From positions 13,908-77,907 of the forward strand of contig URSF01000006.1 in the NCBI GenBank assembly GCA_900550445.1: 64,000 nucleotides of DNA, in the 5' to 3' direction. A program made the position numbers and the translations under genes. This document shows positions 8,585 through 17,108 of the stretch, piece after piece. The first letter of the stretch is position 1. Each line of letters opens with the position of its first letter. The notes beneath the pieces were generated by a model. It saw only the letters and a list, made by a program, of their open reading frames with translations. It had not been told where the DNA came from and searched no databases. The DNA is from an uncultured Rhodospirillaceae bacterium. GTDB lineage: Bacteria; Pseudomonadota; Alphaproteobacteria; CAAGCB01; CAG-977.

Positions 8585-9031
8585 ATGATTACCGAAAACC
8601 GCTGGCTGCATATTTTGGGCGTTGCGCGCCAAGCAAAGCGGCTGGCGGAAAAAATGCGGCCAAATGACGTTCTGTTTGCCGAAGACATGTTTTTGCTGGG
8701 TATGCTGCACGATTTCGGTTATGAATTTACCGAAAACGGAAAAGGTCATGCCGCTGCAGGCGCGGAAATACTTAAACGGCAGGGATATAAAAACTGGAAG
8801 ATCATTGCGGAACACGGCAATCCCGAAATCAAAGAAATGTCTGACGCTCTGTTTATTTTGAACTGTGCCGACATGACCGTCAGCGCCGAAGGAAAAAACT
8901 GCACGATGGAAGAACGTATTGCCGGTATAGCCGAACGATACGGAAACAATTCCCCGGCATTTACAAAAGCGCTCACGGCAGCCGGACGGCTGCGCGCCGA
9001 TTGCCGCTATCCCCTTATCAACACCGGCTGA
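8585..9031 (+). CDS. Small HD-domain protein
   Basis: A 148-residue single-domain HD-superfamily protein, predicted metal-dependent phosphohydrolase. Visible ligands are the N-terminal histidine in WLHILGVA near residue 10, the signature MLHDFGYEF near 40, the H of GHAAAGAEIL near 55, and the D in LNCADMTV near 96. I chose the ATG at 8585, six bases after AAGGAG, because the upstream in-frame ATG at 8579 abuts the GGAG with no spacing. Its stop is only three bases before the next gene, an APH-fold kinase, so the two are likely coupled. Substrate is unknown. Confidence 0.8.
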   Translation: MITENRWLHILGVARQAKRLAEKMRPNDVLFAEDMFLLGMLHDFGYEFTENGKGHAAAGAEILKRQGYKNWKIIAEHGNPEIKEMSDALFILNCADMTVSAEGKNCTMEERIAGIAERYGNNSPAFTKALTAAGRLRADCRYPLINTG

Positions 9032-9034
9032 CAA

Positions 9035-9991
9035 ATGTATTTTAATCAAGATACGATCCGCGACACAAAACTGATCAGAAGCGTTCTGCAGGAATCCGGC
9101 CTTTCTTTTTTAACAGAGGAAATAATCCGTTTGCCCGGCGGGTCGAAATCATTTGCTTTGCAGATTGATAATTATGTCGTCCGTTTTCCAAAATCAAAAT
9201 CCGTTTATCAGTCTTTGCGCCGGGAGGCTTTGATTTCAAAAATCCTGCAGAAAAATCTGTCGACAAAACAGCGCTGCAAAACACCAGAGATCCACTGTTA
9301 TGACAACGTTTCCCACCCGTTTTCCCTTCATAAAACAATCAAAGGCAAAATATGCGATTATATCAGGGGAGAAACCGAATATAACACCCGTTATGAAAAT
9401 CTTTCCGCAGAACAAAAAAATCTGCTTGCTGACGATATCGCCGATTTTCTGACAGAACTGCACGCTATCAAAAGTATCGTCAAAAACCCGTTGTCCGAAG
9501 ACTGGAATTTTTTCCAAAAAGAAGACTTTAACCAAAGCGCCTGCCGGAACGCCTTATTGAAATACAGCGGCGGACAAATTGATCTGAAAAACTTCCGGTC
9601 CGATTTTTCTTCTTCCGATATTGTATTTGCCCATAACGACATGAGCGGCAGCAACCTGATCATCAATAAAAAATCCCCTCATGTCCTGCGGGGAATTATA
9701 GATTTCGGAAATGCCGGCTTTATGCCCCGGCTGAACGAATTTTTTCCTTACTATAAAATTCATCGTCATCTGGCCCGAGGCGTGATAGAGCATTACAACC
9801 ATAAAAACGGCGGTATAATCAACCAAACAGCCGTCGATTATATGGCTCTGGGCTGTTTGGGGTATTTTCTGAACAAATCGGAAAAGCAAAGCAAGCCGCC
9901 TTCAGGCATACTTTTAAAAATGCTGGAAAATTTTATTGACGATTTTTATCGGTCAAAATCTGCCGCAACCAGTCTGCCGTATATGAAATAA
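9035..9991 (+). CDS. APH-fold phosphotransferase
   Basis: A 318-residue kinase-like protein of the aminoglycoside/choline phosphotransferase fold. The N-lobe glycine-rich segment is RLPGGSKSFALQI near residue 32, with the VVRFP strand after it. The catalytic loop is HNDMSGSNLII near 200 (Brenner-type HxDxxxxN), and the metal-binding IDFGNAG follows near 222. Such enzymes phosphorylate small molecules; sequence alone does not show a drug substrate, and no resistance claim is made. It begins three bases after the HD gene stop with no independent ribosome site visible, implying translational coupling. Its 3' end overlaps the convergent hydrolase gene by 59 bases. Confidence 0.8.
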   Translation: MYFNQDTIRDTKLIRSVLQESGLSFLTEEIIRLPGGSKSFALQIDNYVVRFPKSKSVYQSLRREALISKILQKNLSTKQRCKTPEIHCYDNVSHPFSLHKTIKGKICDYIRGETEYNTRYENLSAEQKNLLADDIADFLTELHAIKSIVKNPLSEDWNFFQKEDFNQSACRNALLKYSGGQIDLKNFRSDFSSSDIVFAHNDMSGSNLIINKKSPHVLRGIIDFGNAGFMPRLNEFFPYYKIHRHLARGVIEHYNHKNGGIINQTAVDYMALGCLGYFLNKSEKQSKPPSGILLKMLENFIDDFYRSKSAATSLPYMK

Positions 9992-10748
9992 CGTCAGACG
10001 AACAATCACAGTTGTTATCAAATACGTTAAAAATATGATCGGCGCCTGTTATTATTTTAACGCGACTGTCTTTGTTTTCCCCTGCTTTGGCGATTTCAAA
10101 AGCATGCGCGCAAGGCACCAACATATCTTTTTCCCCGGCCAAAGCCAGAACGGGTTTTTTATAACGGGCAAGAGCGTTTAAAGGAAAAGAGCGTTCAATT
10201 TCGTCAAACCATTTTTTGGAAAGGATCAGATCTTCCCGCCAGGGCAGAGAAATAACGGCATACCCGTTTTCACAAGCTGCGCCGTAATAGTTTGAAAACC
10301 ATTCTTTGAACACGCCGATTCCGTTGTGACAGGCTCCTGACCAGCTGACGGCGGCAGACACGGCGGGACGGTCATTTCCCAAAAATTCCGCCATGACCCT
10401 GGCTCCCTGGCTGAATCCCAAAACAGCTATCCGATTCTGATCAACATTGTCATGCGAAATGACAAAATCATATACCGTTTCCAGATCTCTGAGCTCTGAA
10501 TAAAAAGTCAGCATTTCAGGATCGGCACGGCTGTCGCCGCAACCCGCAAAATCAAAACGACAAGAAGCGATCCGGCAGCCGGCCAGCCGCTTTGCCAGCC
10601 TGGAAAACATATTTCCGGCTTCGTTTTTACAGGACCCCGTTCCGTGGCACAAAATTACCGCCGGGTAACGTCCGTTTTTTGCCGGCAAAGACAACACTGC
10701 CGGAATATCGTATCCGTCCCCCTTTAAAGCAACACTGATTTCAGGCAT
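9933..10748 (-). CDS. Alpha/beta hydrolase
   Basis: A 271-residue alpha/beta hydrolase of the dienelactone/prolyl-oligopeptidase-like group. The oxyanion-loop motif LCHGTGSCKNE is near residue 33, the nucleophile elbow GFSQGA near 112 carries Ser, EKDMLVP near 210 probably carries the acid, and the histidine is in GADHIF near 241. No signal peptide, so cytoplasmic. Its ATG is 13 bases after the stop of the sensor kinase gene on the same strand, so both are likely in one transcript. The C-terminal 19 codons overlap the convergent APH gene. Substrate unknown. Confidence 0.82.
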   Translation of the reverse strand: MPEISVALKGDGYDIPAVLSLPAKNGRYPAVILCHGTGSCKNEAGNMFSRLAKRLAGCRIASCRFDFAGCGDSRADPEMLTFYSELRDLETVYDFVISHDNVDQNRIAVLGFSQGARVMAEFLGNDRPAVSAAVSWSGACHNGIGVFKEWFSNYYGAACENGYAVISLPWREDLILSKKWFDEIERSFPLNALARYKKPVLALAGEKDMLVPCAHAFEIAKAGENKDSRVKIITGADHIFNVFDNNCDCSSDVISYTADWLRQILTDKNRQ

Positions 10749-10761
10749 GGTTTATCTTTTT

Positions 10762-12486
10762 TCATTCTTGGTAAGCTTTAAAACTCAAATGAAAAACCGT
10801 CCCTTGCCCGACAGTGCTTTCCACTCGGACAGAGCCGCCGCAGTTTTCAATAATTGTCTTTACAATGGACAACCCCAGCCCCGTGCCCGTATTACCGGTA
10901 TCCGACACTCCTTTGGAAAAAAACGGTTCAAAAATACGCGACAGGTTTTCCGGTGCTATCCCGACCCCCGTATCAGCGAAATCAACATTCACCCGGTCTT
11001 TACCGGCAAAGATCCTGATTGTCATTTTCCCGCCGTCCGGCATTGCGTGAAAAGCGTTTTGCATTAAATTCACCGTCATCATGCGCATTTCCGCGTCTGC
11101 CGCGGAAATAACGGCCGGGCAATCGGATTCTTCGATTTTAACGTCAATACCTGTTTTTTTAGCTTCGTATTCCAACAGACAGGCCGTTTCGGAAATAACT
11201 TCGTTTAAATCAACCGGACGGTATTCTTTTTCCGGTTTTCTGGACAGTTTTAACAAACGAGACGTCACATTGATGCAAAAGCCTATTTGTTCGCTGACCA
11301 ATTCCAGATAACGTTTCAAATCCTCCTGCTTCATCGGCTTTTTTTCAATTTTATCCAGAATATTTTCTAAAATCAAACGCACGGACCCCAGCGGATTGCG
11401 CATTTCATGAGCCACAGAGCTGGCCAGCATGCCGACGGCAGACAATTTTTGCTGATGTGAAAACAAAATCGCCTTGTCCAAAGGACGGATCAGTTCAATG
11501 ATCCACAATACCTGTCCGTCTTCGGTTTGATGATAAGAAGCGGCCGCGGAAACTTCCATAAACCGTTCTCTTCCTTCTTTATCGGTATAACGCTGGATCA
11601 GATTGACGGGACGATCCGGGTTTTCTTTTAATAAAGCCAAAGGACACGGGTTTTGTTCACTGCGGCACGGTTCCGTATAACCGCAAAGTTCAAAACATTT
11701 CTTTTCCGACGGATTCAAAAGTTGTTCGTTCATTTTATCGTACGACAGATTTGTCAGAATAATATTATAATTTTCATCTAACACACGTATGCCGTCGGGA
11801 ATAGTATTAATCAGATTTTGCAGAAATTCTTTGTTTTCTTTGATATTCTGAATTGATTTTTCAATATTTTCAGCCATTTGGTTAAAATCGCGCGCCAATA
11901 AATCCAATTCGTCCTGTTTGGAAAAATGCGGCAGTACGGGCACACGGAAACTCAAATCACCTGAAGAAATATGATGCGTTGCTTCCAACAGATTTTCAAC
12001 CGGCCTTAACACCCACCGGCGGACGACCAGCCACAACAGTTCCAAAATAATAAACACCAGCAGAAAACTGACTAAAATAAAGTATCCCAGCTGCCTGACT
12101 TTTTTATTGCGTTCGTTTGCCCCTTTCATATCCCGCAGCAGTTCCTGGCGAATGGCCAGGTAACGGTCGTCCAGAGGTTTCAGGTGAAACGTATCATTCT
12201 GATCATTCCACAATTTTGTTATCGTATCCGTTTCGGGCGTGTTGATTTGTTTATACAATTCTGTAACGGCCCAGCGCAGACGCATATTTTCATCATATAA
12301 TTCATACAAAGATTCCGCTTTTTTTCTGCTGAGTACGGCTTCCTGATCCAGCTGATCAACATAACTGAGCATAAATATCAATAAAAATAAAGAACAGATC
12401 CCGGCAACGCTTAAAAACAAAAACAGAAATATTTTTGCGTTCAGGCTGACGAAAAATTTATTTTTTTTCGGCTGATTCGACATCAA
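10762..12486 (-). CDS. PAS-containing membrane sensor histidine kinase (orphan)
   Basis: A 574-residue sensor kinase. A transmembrane helix near residues 18-42 and another near 138-160 flank a periplasmic segment of about 95 residues. HAMP follows near 160-215, then a PAS domain about 225-345 that contains four clustered cysteines (spacing C-x3-C-x5-C-x6-C). The HisKA phosphoacceptor is VAHEMRNPLG near 356. The HATPase has NLMQNAFHAMP near 470 (N box), DTGVGIAP (G1) and GTGLGLSIV (G2). No response regulator is adjacent, so it is an orphan. It sits 26 bases after a pseudouridine synthase and 13 before a hydrolase, all minus. Confidence 0.88.
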   Translation of the reverse strand: MMSNQPKKNKFFVSLNAKIFLFLFLSVAGICSLFLLIFMLSYVDQLDQEAVLSRKKAESLYELYDENMRLRWAVTELYKQINTPETDTITKLWNDQNDTFHLKPLDDRYLAIRQELLRDMKGANERNKKVRQLGYFILVSFLLVFIILELLWLVVRRWVLRPVENLLEATHHISSGDLSFRVPVLPHFSKQDELDLLARDFNQMAENIEKSIQNIKENKEFLQNLINTIPDGIRVLDENYNIILTNLSYDKMNEQLLNPSEKKCFELCGYTEPCRSEQNPCPLALLKENPDRPVNLIQRYTDKEGRERFMEVSAAASYHQTEDGQVLWIIELIRPLDKAILFSHQQKLSAVGMLASSVAHEMRNPLGSVRLILENILDKIEKKPMKQEDLKRYLELVSEQIGFCINVTSRLLKLSRKPEKEYRPVDLNEVISETACLLEYEAKKTGIDVKIEESDCPAVISAADAEMRMMTVNLMQNAFHAMPDGGKMTIRIFAGKDRVNVDFADTGVGIAPENLSRIFEPFFSKGVSDTGNTGTGLGLSIVKTIIENCGGSVRVESTVGQGTVFHLSFKAYQE

Positions 12487-12512
12487 AAGACCCTTTGTAA
12501 AAAAACAGACCG

Positions 12513-13067
12513 TTAAAAGATATCACTTTTTTGAACACTTTTCCATTGTCCCGGACTTAACCCGTCCAAAGTCAGTTTTCCGATTGCAACACGCACCAAA
12601 CGCAAAGTCGGGAATCCGACGGCGGCGGTCATACGGCGCACCTGTCTGTTTTTGCCTTCGGTCAGCGTCAGACGGATCCACGACGTCGGAATATTTTTCC
12701 GATAACGTATCGGCGGATCGCGTTCGGATAAAGCGGGCGGCTTTGCCAAAATTTCCGCCCGGCACGGCTTTGTTTTATAATTTTTAATCACAACGCCTTT
12801 TTTTAAAGCTTCAACGGCCTGCGGCGTCACGGTTCCGTCAAGCTGCGCCAGATAAGAACGCGGGTGTTCAAAAACGGGATCCAGCAATTTTTTTATCATT
12901 TTGCCGTCATCGGTCAACAACAGCAGCCCTTCGCTGTCGTGATCCAGCCGTCCGGCGGCGTAAACGCCCGAAGGCAGGTGAAATCCGGCCAATCCTTCAT
13001 GTCCCGCTTCGGCCGTGAACTGGCTTAAAAAACCGTATGGTTTGTAAAAAGCAATGTATTGAAACAT
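12513..13067 (-). CDS. rluE: RsuA/RluE-family pseudouridine synthase
   Basis: A 184-residue pseudouridine synthase without an S4 domain, the length of RluE, which modifies one uridine in 23S rRNA (U2457 in E. coli). The catalytic aspartate is in AGRLDHDSEGLLLLT near residues 38-52. The ENKNRQ-like basic motif GKNRQVRRMTAAVGFPTLRLVR near 135-157 is the usual RNA-binding tail of this family, and the N-terminal FYKPYGFLSQF fits. The ATG at 13067 is divergent from the glycosylase gene. Assignment to RluE rather than another short RsuA-family member is by length and overall pattern. Confidence 0.82.
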   Translation of the reverse strand: MFQYIAFYKPYGFLSQFTAEAGHEGLAGFHLPSGVYAAGRLDHDSEGLLLLTDDGKMIKKLLDPVFEHPRSYLAQLDGTVTPQAVEALKKGVVIKNYKTKPCRAEILAKPPALSERDPPIRYRKNIPTSWIRLTLTEGKNRQVRRMTAAVGFPTLRLVRVAIGKLTLDGLSPGQWKSVQKSDIF

Positions 13068-13123
13068 TTTTCAATCCCTTATAAACTTCAGTTTCAGATT
13101 AAGAACTTTCGGATTGAAAAGCA

Positions 13124-13639
13124 ATGCGGCGTTTACCTCTTTCTTTTTTTAACCGCCCGACGATCACTGTGGCGCAGGAACTGTTGGGCAAAGAAATTTT
13201 TTTCAAAGGACAAACGGCCGTTATTACCGAAACAGAAGCTTACATCGGTGAAAACGACCCTGCCTGCCACGCCGCGCGCGGGAAAACGAAGCGAACGGCG
13301 GTTATGTACGGGCGGGCCGGATTTTCTTACGTTTATCTGATTTACGGCATGTATTACTGTTTGAATTTCGTCACTCAGGAAGAAGGTTTCCCCGCCGCCG
13401 TATTGATCAGAGCCGTTCGAATGAAAGACATTCCCGATAAAAAACTGGACGGCCCCGGAAAGCTCTGCCGTTTTCTGGGCATTACAAAAGAACATAACGG
13501 CGTTGATCTGCTGAGGTCTGACGAATTTTTTGTTTCGGATACAGGTTTGTCTTTGCCTTTTATTGCGACGCCGCGGATCGGCATTTCATCGGGACAGGAT
13601 AAAGAATGGCGGTTTCTGGCTCAGTTTTCCAAAGAATAA
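13124..13639 (+). CDS. DNA-3-methyladenine glycosylase (AAG/MPG type)
   Basis: A 171-residue base-excision repair glycosylase that removes alkylated purines such as 3-methyladenine. Family motifs are AQELLGKEIFF near residue 18, ETEAYIGENDPACHA near 37 with the catalytic glutamate, GRAGFSYVYLIYGMYYCLN near 66, AVLIRAV near 95, and DGPGKLCRFLGI near 109. The ATG lacks a clear ribosome site (only GAAAAG upstream). Its last 19 bases overlap the convergent gene 13621-13977. No operon partner. Confidence 0.92.
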   Translation: MRRLPLSFFNRPTITVAQELLGKEIFFKGQTAVITETEAYIGENDPACHAARGKTKRTAVMYGRAGFSYVYLIYGMYYCLNFVTQEEGFPAAVLIRAVRMKDIPDKKLDGPGKLCRFLGITKEHNGVDLLRSDEFFVSDTGLSLPFIATPRIGISSGQDKEWRFLAQFSKE

Positions 13640-13977
13640 AGGCTGGGAACATTTTCCCGCGGCATGGAAACATATTCGCAAAATTCTCCCATCGCGTCGC
13701 AAGGGGCGGTATAAAAGAACGTGTTGTCATTTTCAATGCCGGGCGCCTGAATATAATATTCGGCATATCCTAAATTCATTACATTTTCCCGCGCAATATT
13801 CACGGACGCTTTGACCCCCGAAGAACAGACAAACGGCATTGTCCAAACATTGCCTTTTAACGACCATGTTCCATAGCTTTGCACAAATTCGTACGGTTCC
13901 CAACATTCGGGCGGCCTGTCCTGCGCCGCCGCCGGAAAAACAAATAAAACCGAAAAGATAAAAACAATCCGTCTCAT
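13621..13977 (-). CDS. Small exported protein, unknown function
   Basis: About 118 residues, with a signal peptide (MRRIVFIFSVLFVFPAAAQ) cleaved after AAA/AAQ and a mature part with five cysteines (CWEP, CSSG, CDAMGEFC), suggesting periplasmic disulfides. I chose ATG 13977, preceded by AAAGGAAAAG at good distance; a GTG at 13998 would add seven basic residues and spoil the signal peptide. The end overlaps the convergent glycosylase gene by 19 bases. I do not recognise a family. Confidence 0.75.
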   Translation of the reverse strand: MRRIVFIFSVLFVFPAAAQDRPPECWEPYEFVQSYGTWSLKGNVWTMPFVCSSGVKASVNIARENVMNLGYAEYYIQAPGIENDNTFFYTAPCDAMGEFCEYVSMPRENVPSLYSLEN

Positions 13978-14055
13978 GACTTTTCCTTTTCTTTTCACCC
14001 GTTCCTATTTTAAAATACCTCTTGATTTTGAACAGCTGTTTAAAAGGATAGCGTT

Positions 14056-14829
14056 ATGATCGACGCTCATATTCATTTGCAGGACAAACGTTTTGACGCC
14101 GACCGCGACGATCTGATCAGACAGGCGGAAAATAAAGGCGTAACGGCTTTTTTCTGCGCCTCGACACACCCGCAGGACGCCCGAAACGTCATCGGACTGG
14201 CACAAAAACATGCCCGCATTATTCCCTTTATCGGAACGCACCCGTGGTTTTCCGATGAATACGATCCGCAGGATTTTGAAACGTTGCTGAAAAACTATCC
14301 CCATGCCGGCGTCGGAGAAATCGGTCTGGACGGACTGCGCGGTCGGCCAAACCAGGAAAGCGTATTTCAAGATCAGCTGAACACGGCCGCCCGTCTGAAC
14401 CGTCCCTGCGTCATTCACTGCGTTAAATTGTTTGATCCCGTCGCCCGTATCATTAAACAGGCCGAAAAACTGCCGCCCGCCTTATTATTTCACGGCTTTT
14501 CGGGAACAAAACAGCAGGCGGATTTCTTTTTACGTTTCAATGCTTTTTTTTCATTTTCGGGATCGGTATTGTCTGATCGAAAAACAAAAATACACAGTCT
14601 GCTTTCAGCCCTGCCAGCAGACAGAGTTCTGGTTGAAACGGACGCGCCGGATATGCGTCCGCCCGACCGGTTTTGCACAAATCCGGACGATAAACGCAAC
14701 GTCCCCGAAAATCTGGACTTGATTATTCAGGGAATAGCCGCCATAAAAAACATCGACGTTTCTTCATTCACGGCGGTTTTAGACCAAAACGCGCAACGTT
14801 TTTTGTCGGGGTTAAAATATGGTCAATGA
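14056..14829 (+). CDS. TatD-family metal-dependent hydrolase
   Basis: A 257-residue TIM-barrel deoxyribonuclease-like hydrolase. Metal ligands appear as DAHIHL at residues 3-8, GTHPWF near 61, the glutamate in GVGEIGLDG near 89, the histidine of VIHCV near 120, HGFSG near 144, and the aspartate of VETDAPD near 190. TatD proteins show 3'-5' exonuclease activity on nucleic acids and contribute to quality control, but the role of a given paralogue is uncertain. AAAGGATAG precedes the ATG. It overlaps tcdA by 11 bases, so the two are cotranscribed. Confidence 0.88.
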   Translation: MIDAHIHLQDKRFDADRDDLIRQAENKGVTAFFCASTHPQDARNVIGLAQKHARIIPFIGTHPWFSDEYDPQDFETLLKNYPHAGVGEIGLDGLRGRPNQESVFQDQLNTAARLNRPCVIHCVKLFDPVARIIKQAEKLPPALLFHGFSGTKQQADFFLRFNAFFSFSGSVLSDRKTKIHSLLSALPADRVLVETDAPDMRPPDRFCTNPDDKRNVPENLDLIIQGIAAIKNIDVSSFTAVLDQNAQRFLSGLKYGQ

Positions 14830-15562
14830 TCAATTTACGCGTCTGCGCCTGCTTGTCGGCGACGAAGGTATGCAAAAACTGCAAAACGCTTTTGTTATTG
14901 TTGCCGGACTGGGCGCCGTCGGCAGCTATGCCGTCGAAGCTCTGGCGCGCGCGGGAATCGGCCGACTGCGCCTGATTGACAGCGATACAGTCAGCCTCAG
15001 CAATTTAAACAGGCAGCTGTTTGCTTTACATTCCACGATCGGACGGCCCAAAACGGAAATCGCCGCTCTGCGCGTCCGCGACATCAATCCCGCCTGCCAA
15101 ACGGAACTGCATCAAAAATTCATCAACGCCGATTCAATTCCCGAATTATTTTCAGGAAAGCCCGATTTCGTTATTGACGCTATTGATTCTTTGAATCCCA
15201 AAACGGATTTAATCGCTTATCTGTATGAAAACAAGATTCCTTTTATCTCTTCAATGGGGGCGGCCTTAAGAACGGATCCCCGTTTTATCGCCGTTGATAA
15301 AATGGCCAAAGTCACGCATTGCCGTCTGGCCTATATGCTGCGCAAACGCCTGCGCCGCAGAGGAATTGCCCTGGATTTCCCCTGCGTGTATTCTTCTCAA
15401 CCGCGTGAAGGAATTCCAGCGCCGCAATACAGCGAAGAAAACGAACAGACTCCCGGATTGGGACGCGACAGAGCCGTCATGGGCAGTCTGCCGACAATCA
15501 CGGGTATTTTCGGATTAACGCTGGCAAATTACGTCATCTGCCGTTTATATCAGACTAATTAA
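14819..15562 (+). CDS. tcdA: tRNA threonylcarbamoyladenosine dehydratase (TcdA/YgdL)
   Basis: An E1-like ThiF-fold enzyme that adenylates t6A37 in tRNA and drives cyclisation to ct6A. The nucleotide-binding motif GLGAVGSYAVEALARAGIG is near residues 24-42, the following DSDTVSLSNLNRQ near 50 carries the family D and R/N contacts, and FVIDAIDS near 103 is typical. KMAKVTHCRLA near 160 and the aromatic/GREGIPAPQYS-like segment near 195 match YgdL rather than ThiF or MoeB, which carry zinc cysteines absent here. It overlaps tatD-like upstream by 11 bases and the convergent lipoprotein gene by 8. Confidence 0.88.
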   Translation: MVNDQFTRLRLLVGDEGMQKLQNAFVIVAGLGAVGSYAVEALARAGIGRLRLIDSDTVSLSNLNRQLFALHSTIGRPKTEIAALRVRDINPACQTELHQKFINADSIPELFSGKPDFVIDAIDSLNPKTDLIAYLYENKIPFISSMGAALRTDPRFIAVDKMAKVTHCRLAYMLRKRLRRRGIALDFPCVYSSQPREGIPAPQYSEENEQTPGLGRDRAVMGSLPTITGIFGLTLANYVICRLYQTN

Positions 15563-16328
15563 CCAGTCTGGGCCAGATATCGACCCACCCTTTGTCATGC
15601 GACGCATTCGGCACAATGATAATTTCCGCCCGGCTGTCCGTTCCCAAAGAATAAACGAAACTTTCCGTTAAAGACGCCGGAACCGTTTTATCCGCTCCGC
15701 CCGAATAATGCACTTGTTTAATTTTTGCCAGTTTTTGCTTATAGTCTGCCGGATTTAAAGACCCTTTCAACGGCGAATCTTTATGAAAAGACGTCCATGC
15801 TTTGTGATCCAGCACACCGGCAACGGTCATTACTTTTGATACGGCGGGCGTCCGTACCGCGACCAACAGAGCAACCGCTCCGCCGCCCGAATAACCGACC
15901 AGTTCCGCCGACGGCGCCTGATACTGCTTTATCAGTTTGCGCACGGCTTCTTCGGCGGCAGCGATCACTTTCGGATCAAAACGGCCGTTTGTCCAATAAT
16001 ACGGACGACATTCGCGCGAAGAAACATACTGACACGGCCGGCCCAGATAAATAACGTTGGCGAACGGATCTTTCTGCGCCAGATTTAAAGCCGTCGTTTC
16101 TGACGGTGTAGGATCCGCAGACGGCGTATACGGATTAATCCAGGCGAATCCGTCGCCTTCGATATAAATACGCAAAGGTCCGCCTTTTTTTCCGATGCGC
16201 GCCCAGGAAGCCAGAGAAAAATTTTTGGTTTTTATTTCCTGATACGAAAACCCTTCGGGACGGGGCAAAGAAGCACAGCCGCCGATTCCGGCCGTCAGTA
16301 ATATGAAAAAAAACAATCGACGCAACAT
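15555..16328 (-). CDS. Alpha/beta hydrolase-fold lipoprotein
   Basis: A 257-residue predicted lipoprotein: hydrophobic signal MLRRLFFFILLTAGIGGC with the lipid-acceptor cysteine near residue 18. The mature part looks like an alpha/beta hydrolase: IYIEGDGFAW near 53 as an oxyanion-strand equivalent, the elbow GYSGGGAVALL near 145 with the likely serine, GGADKTVP near 215, and NASHDKGW near 241 with the likely histidine. A GTG at 16331 precedes the ATG at 16328; the ATG is preferred though no strong ribosome site is visible. It overlaps the convergent tcdA end by eight bases. Substrate is unknown. Confidence 0.78.
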   Translation of the reverse strand: MLRRLFFFILLTAGIGGCASLPRPEGFSYQEIKTKNFSLASWARIGKKGGPLRIYIEGDGFAWINPYTPSADPTPSETTALNLAQKDPFANVIYLGRPCQYVSSRECRPYYWTNGRFDPKVIAAAEEAVRKLIKQYQAPSAELVGYSGGGAVALLVAVRTPAVSKVMTVAGVLDHKAWTSFHKDSPLKGSLNPADYKQKLAKIKQVHYSGGADKTVPASLTESFVYSLGTDSRAEIIIVPNASHDKGWVDIWPRLVN

Positions 16329-16415
16329 CACTTTTTAACCGTTTCTTTGTAAAAAGACGAGATATTCTACTGAAGAATATTATACACATAAATAATTTTT
16401 GTCACAGGAGAAACC

Positions 16416-17108
16416 GTGAAAAATTATCTTTCAGAATTTGCCGGCACATTCGGATTTGTTTTTATCGGCTGCGGCGCCGTCGTTTTTGCAGCGCCCTTTA
16501 TCGGTTATCTGGGGATCGCCATGGCGTTCGGTCTGGCCTACAGCGCGATGGGACTTGCCTTCAAAGGTCACCATTTCAATCCCGCCGTAACGATTGCCGC
16601 CGCTTTGTCCGGACAATTCCGCGGCAAAAACATCTGGTTTACTCTGATCAAAACGGCCGGATACGTTTTATTGCAGACGGCCGGCGCCTGCGCCGCCGTT
16701 TTTCTGATTTATTATGTTTATTCGGGCAAAACGGGCTACGTCTATCAGGGATCGCCGGACGCCAATGTTATTGACCGCTACGCGCTGCCGGCCGCTTTTT
16801 GTCTGGAAACGATTCTGAGCTTTTTGTTCCTGTGCGTATTTTTGGGAAATAACGGCCATACGGACCGCCAGGCCGCTGCCTGCGGCTTATTTATAACGGC
16901 CGCCTGTCTTTTATCCTATCCGGTAACAAAAGGCGCCTTAAATCCCGCCAGAACGACGGCCTCCGCCTTGTTCGGCGGCGAAACGGCTCTGGCGCAGCTG
17001 CCTGTTTTCTGGGCCGCGGCGTTAACTGCCGCGCTGGTCGCCGGAATTGCTTATCACCCGGTTTTCAGACGCGGCAAAAAACAAAAAGCGGAAGTTAATG
17101 CGTCATAA
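16416..17108 (+). CDS. Aquaporin/MIP-family channel
   Basis: A 230-residue major intrinsic protein with six predicted membrane helices. Both pore motifs are intact: FNPAVTIAA near residue 53 and LNPARTTA near 174. The N-terminal conserved glutamate (EFAGTF) is present. Water versus glycerol selectivity cannot be assigned confidently, but the short loops and length are nearer to AqpZ than to GlpF. The start is GTG at 16416, seven bases after AGGAG. The last 14 bases overlap the convergent universal stress protein gene. Confidence 0.9.
   Translation: MKNYLSEFAGTFGFVFIGCGAVVFAAPFIGYLGIAMAFGLAYSAMGLAFKGHHFNPAVTIAAALSGQFRGKNIWFTLIKTAGYVLLQTAGACAAVFLIYYVYSGKTGYVYQGSPDANVIDRYALPAAFCLETILSFLFLCVFLGNNGHTDRQAAACGLFITAACLLSYPVTKGALNPARTTASALFGGETALAQLPVFWAAALTAALVAGIAYHPVFRRGKKQKAEVNAS

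Noticed and set aside
9035..9991. Aminoglycoside resistance gene
   Set aside because: It has the APH fold but the family phosphorylates many metabolites, and no neighbouring resistance or mobile gene supports a drug role.
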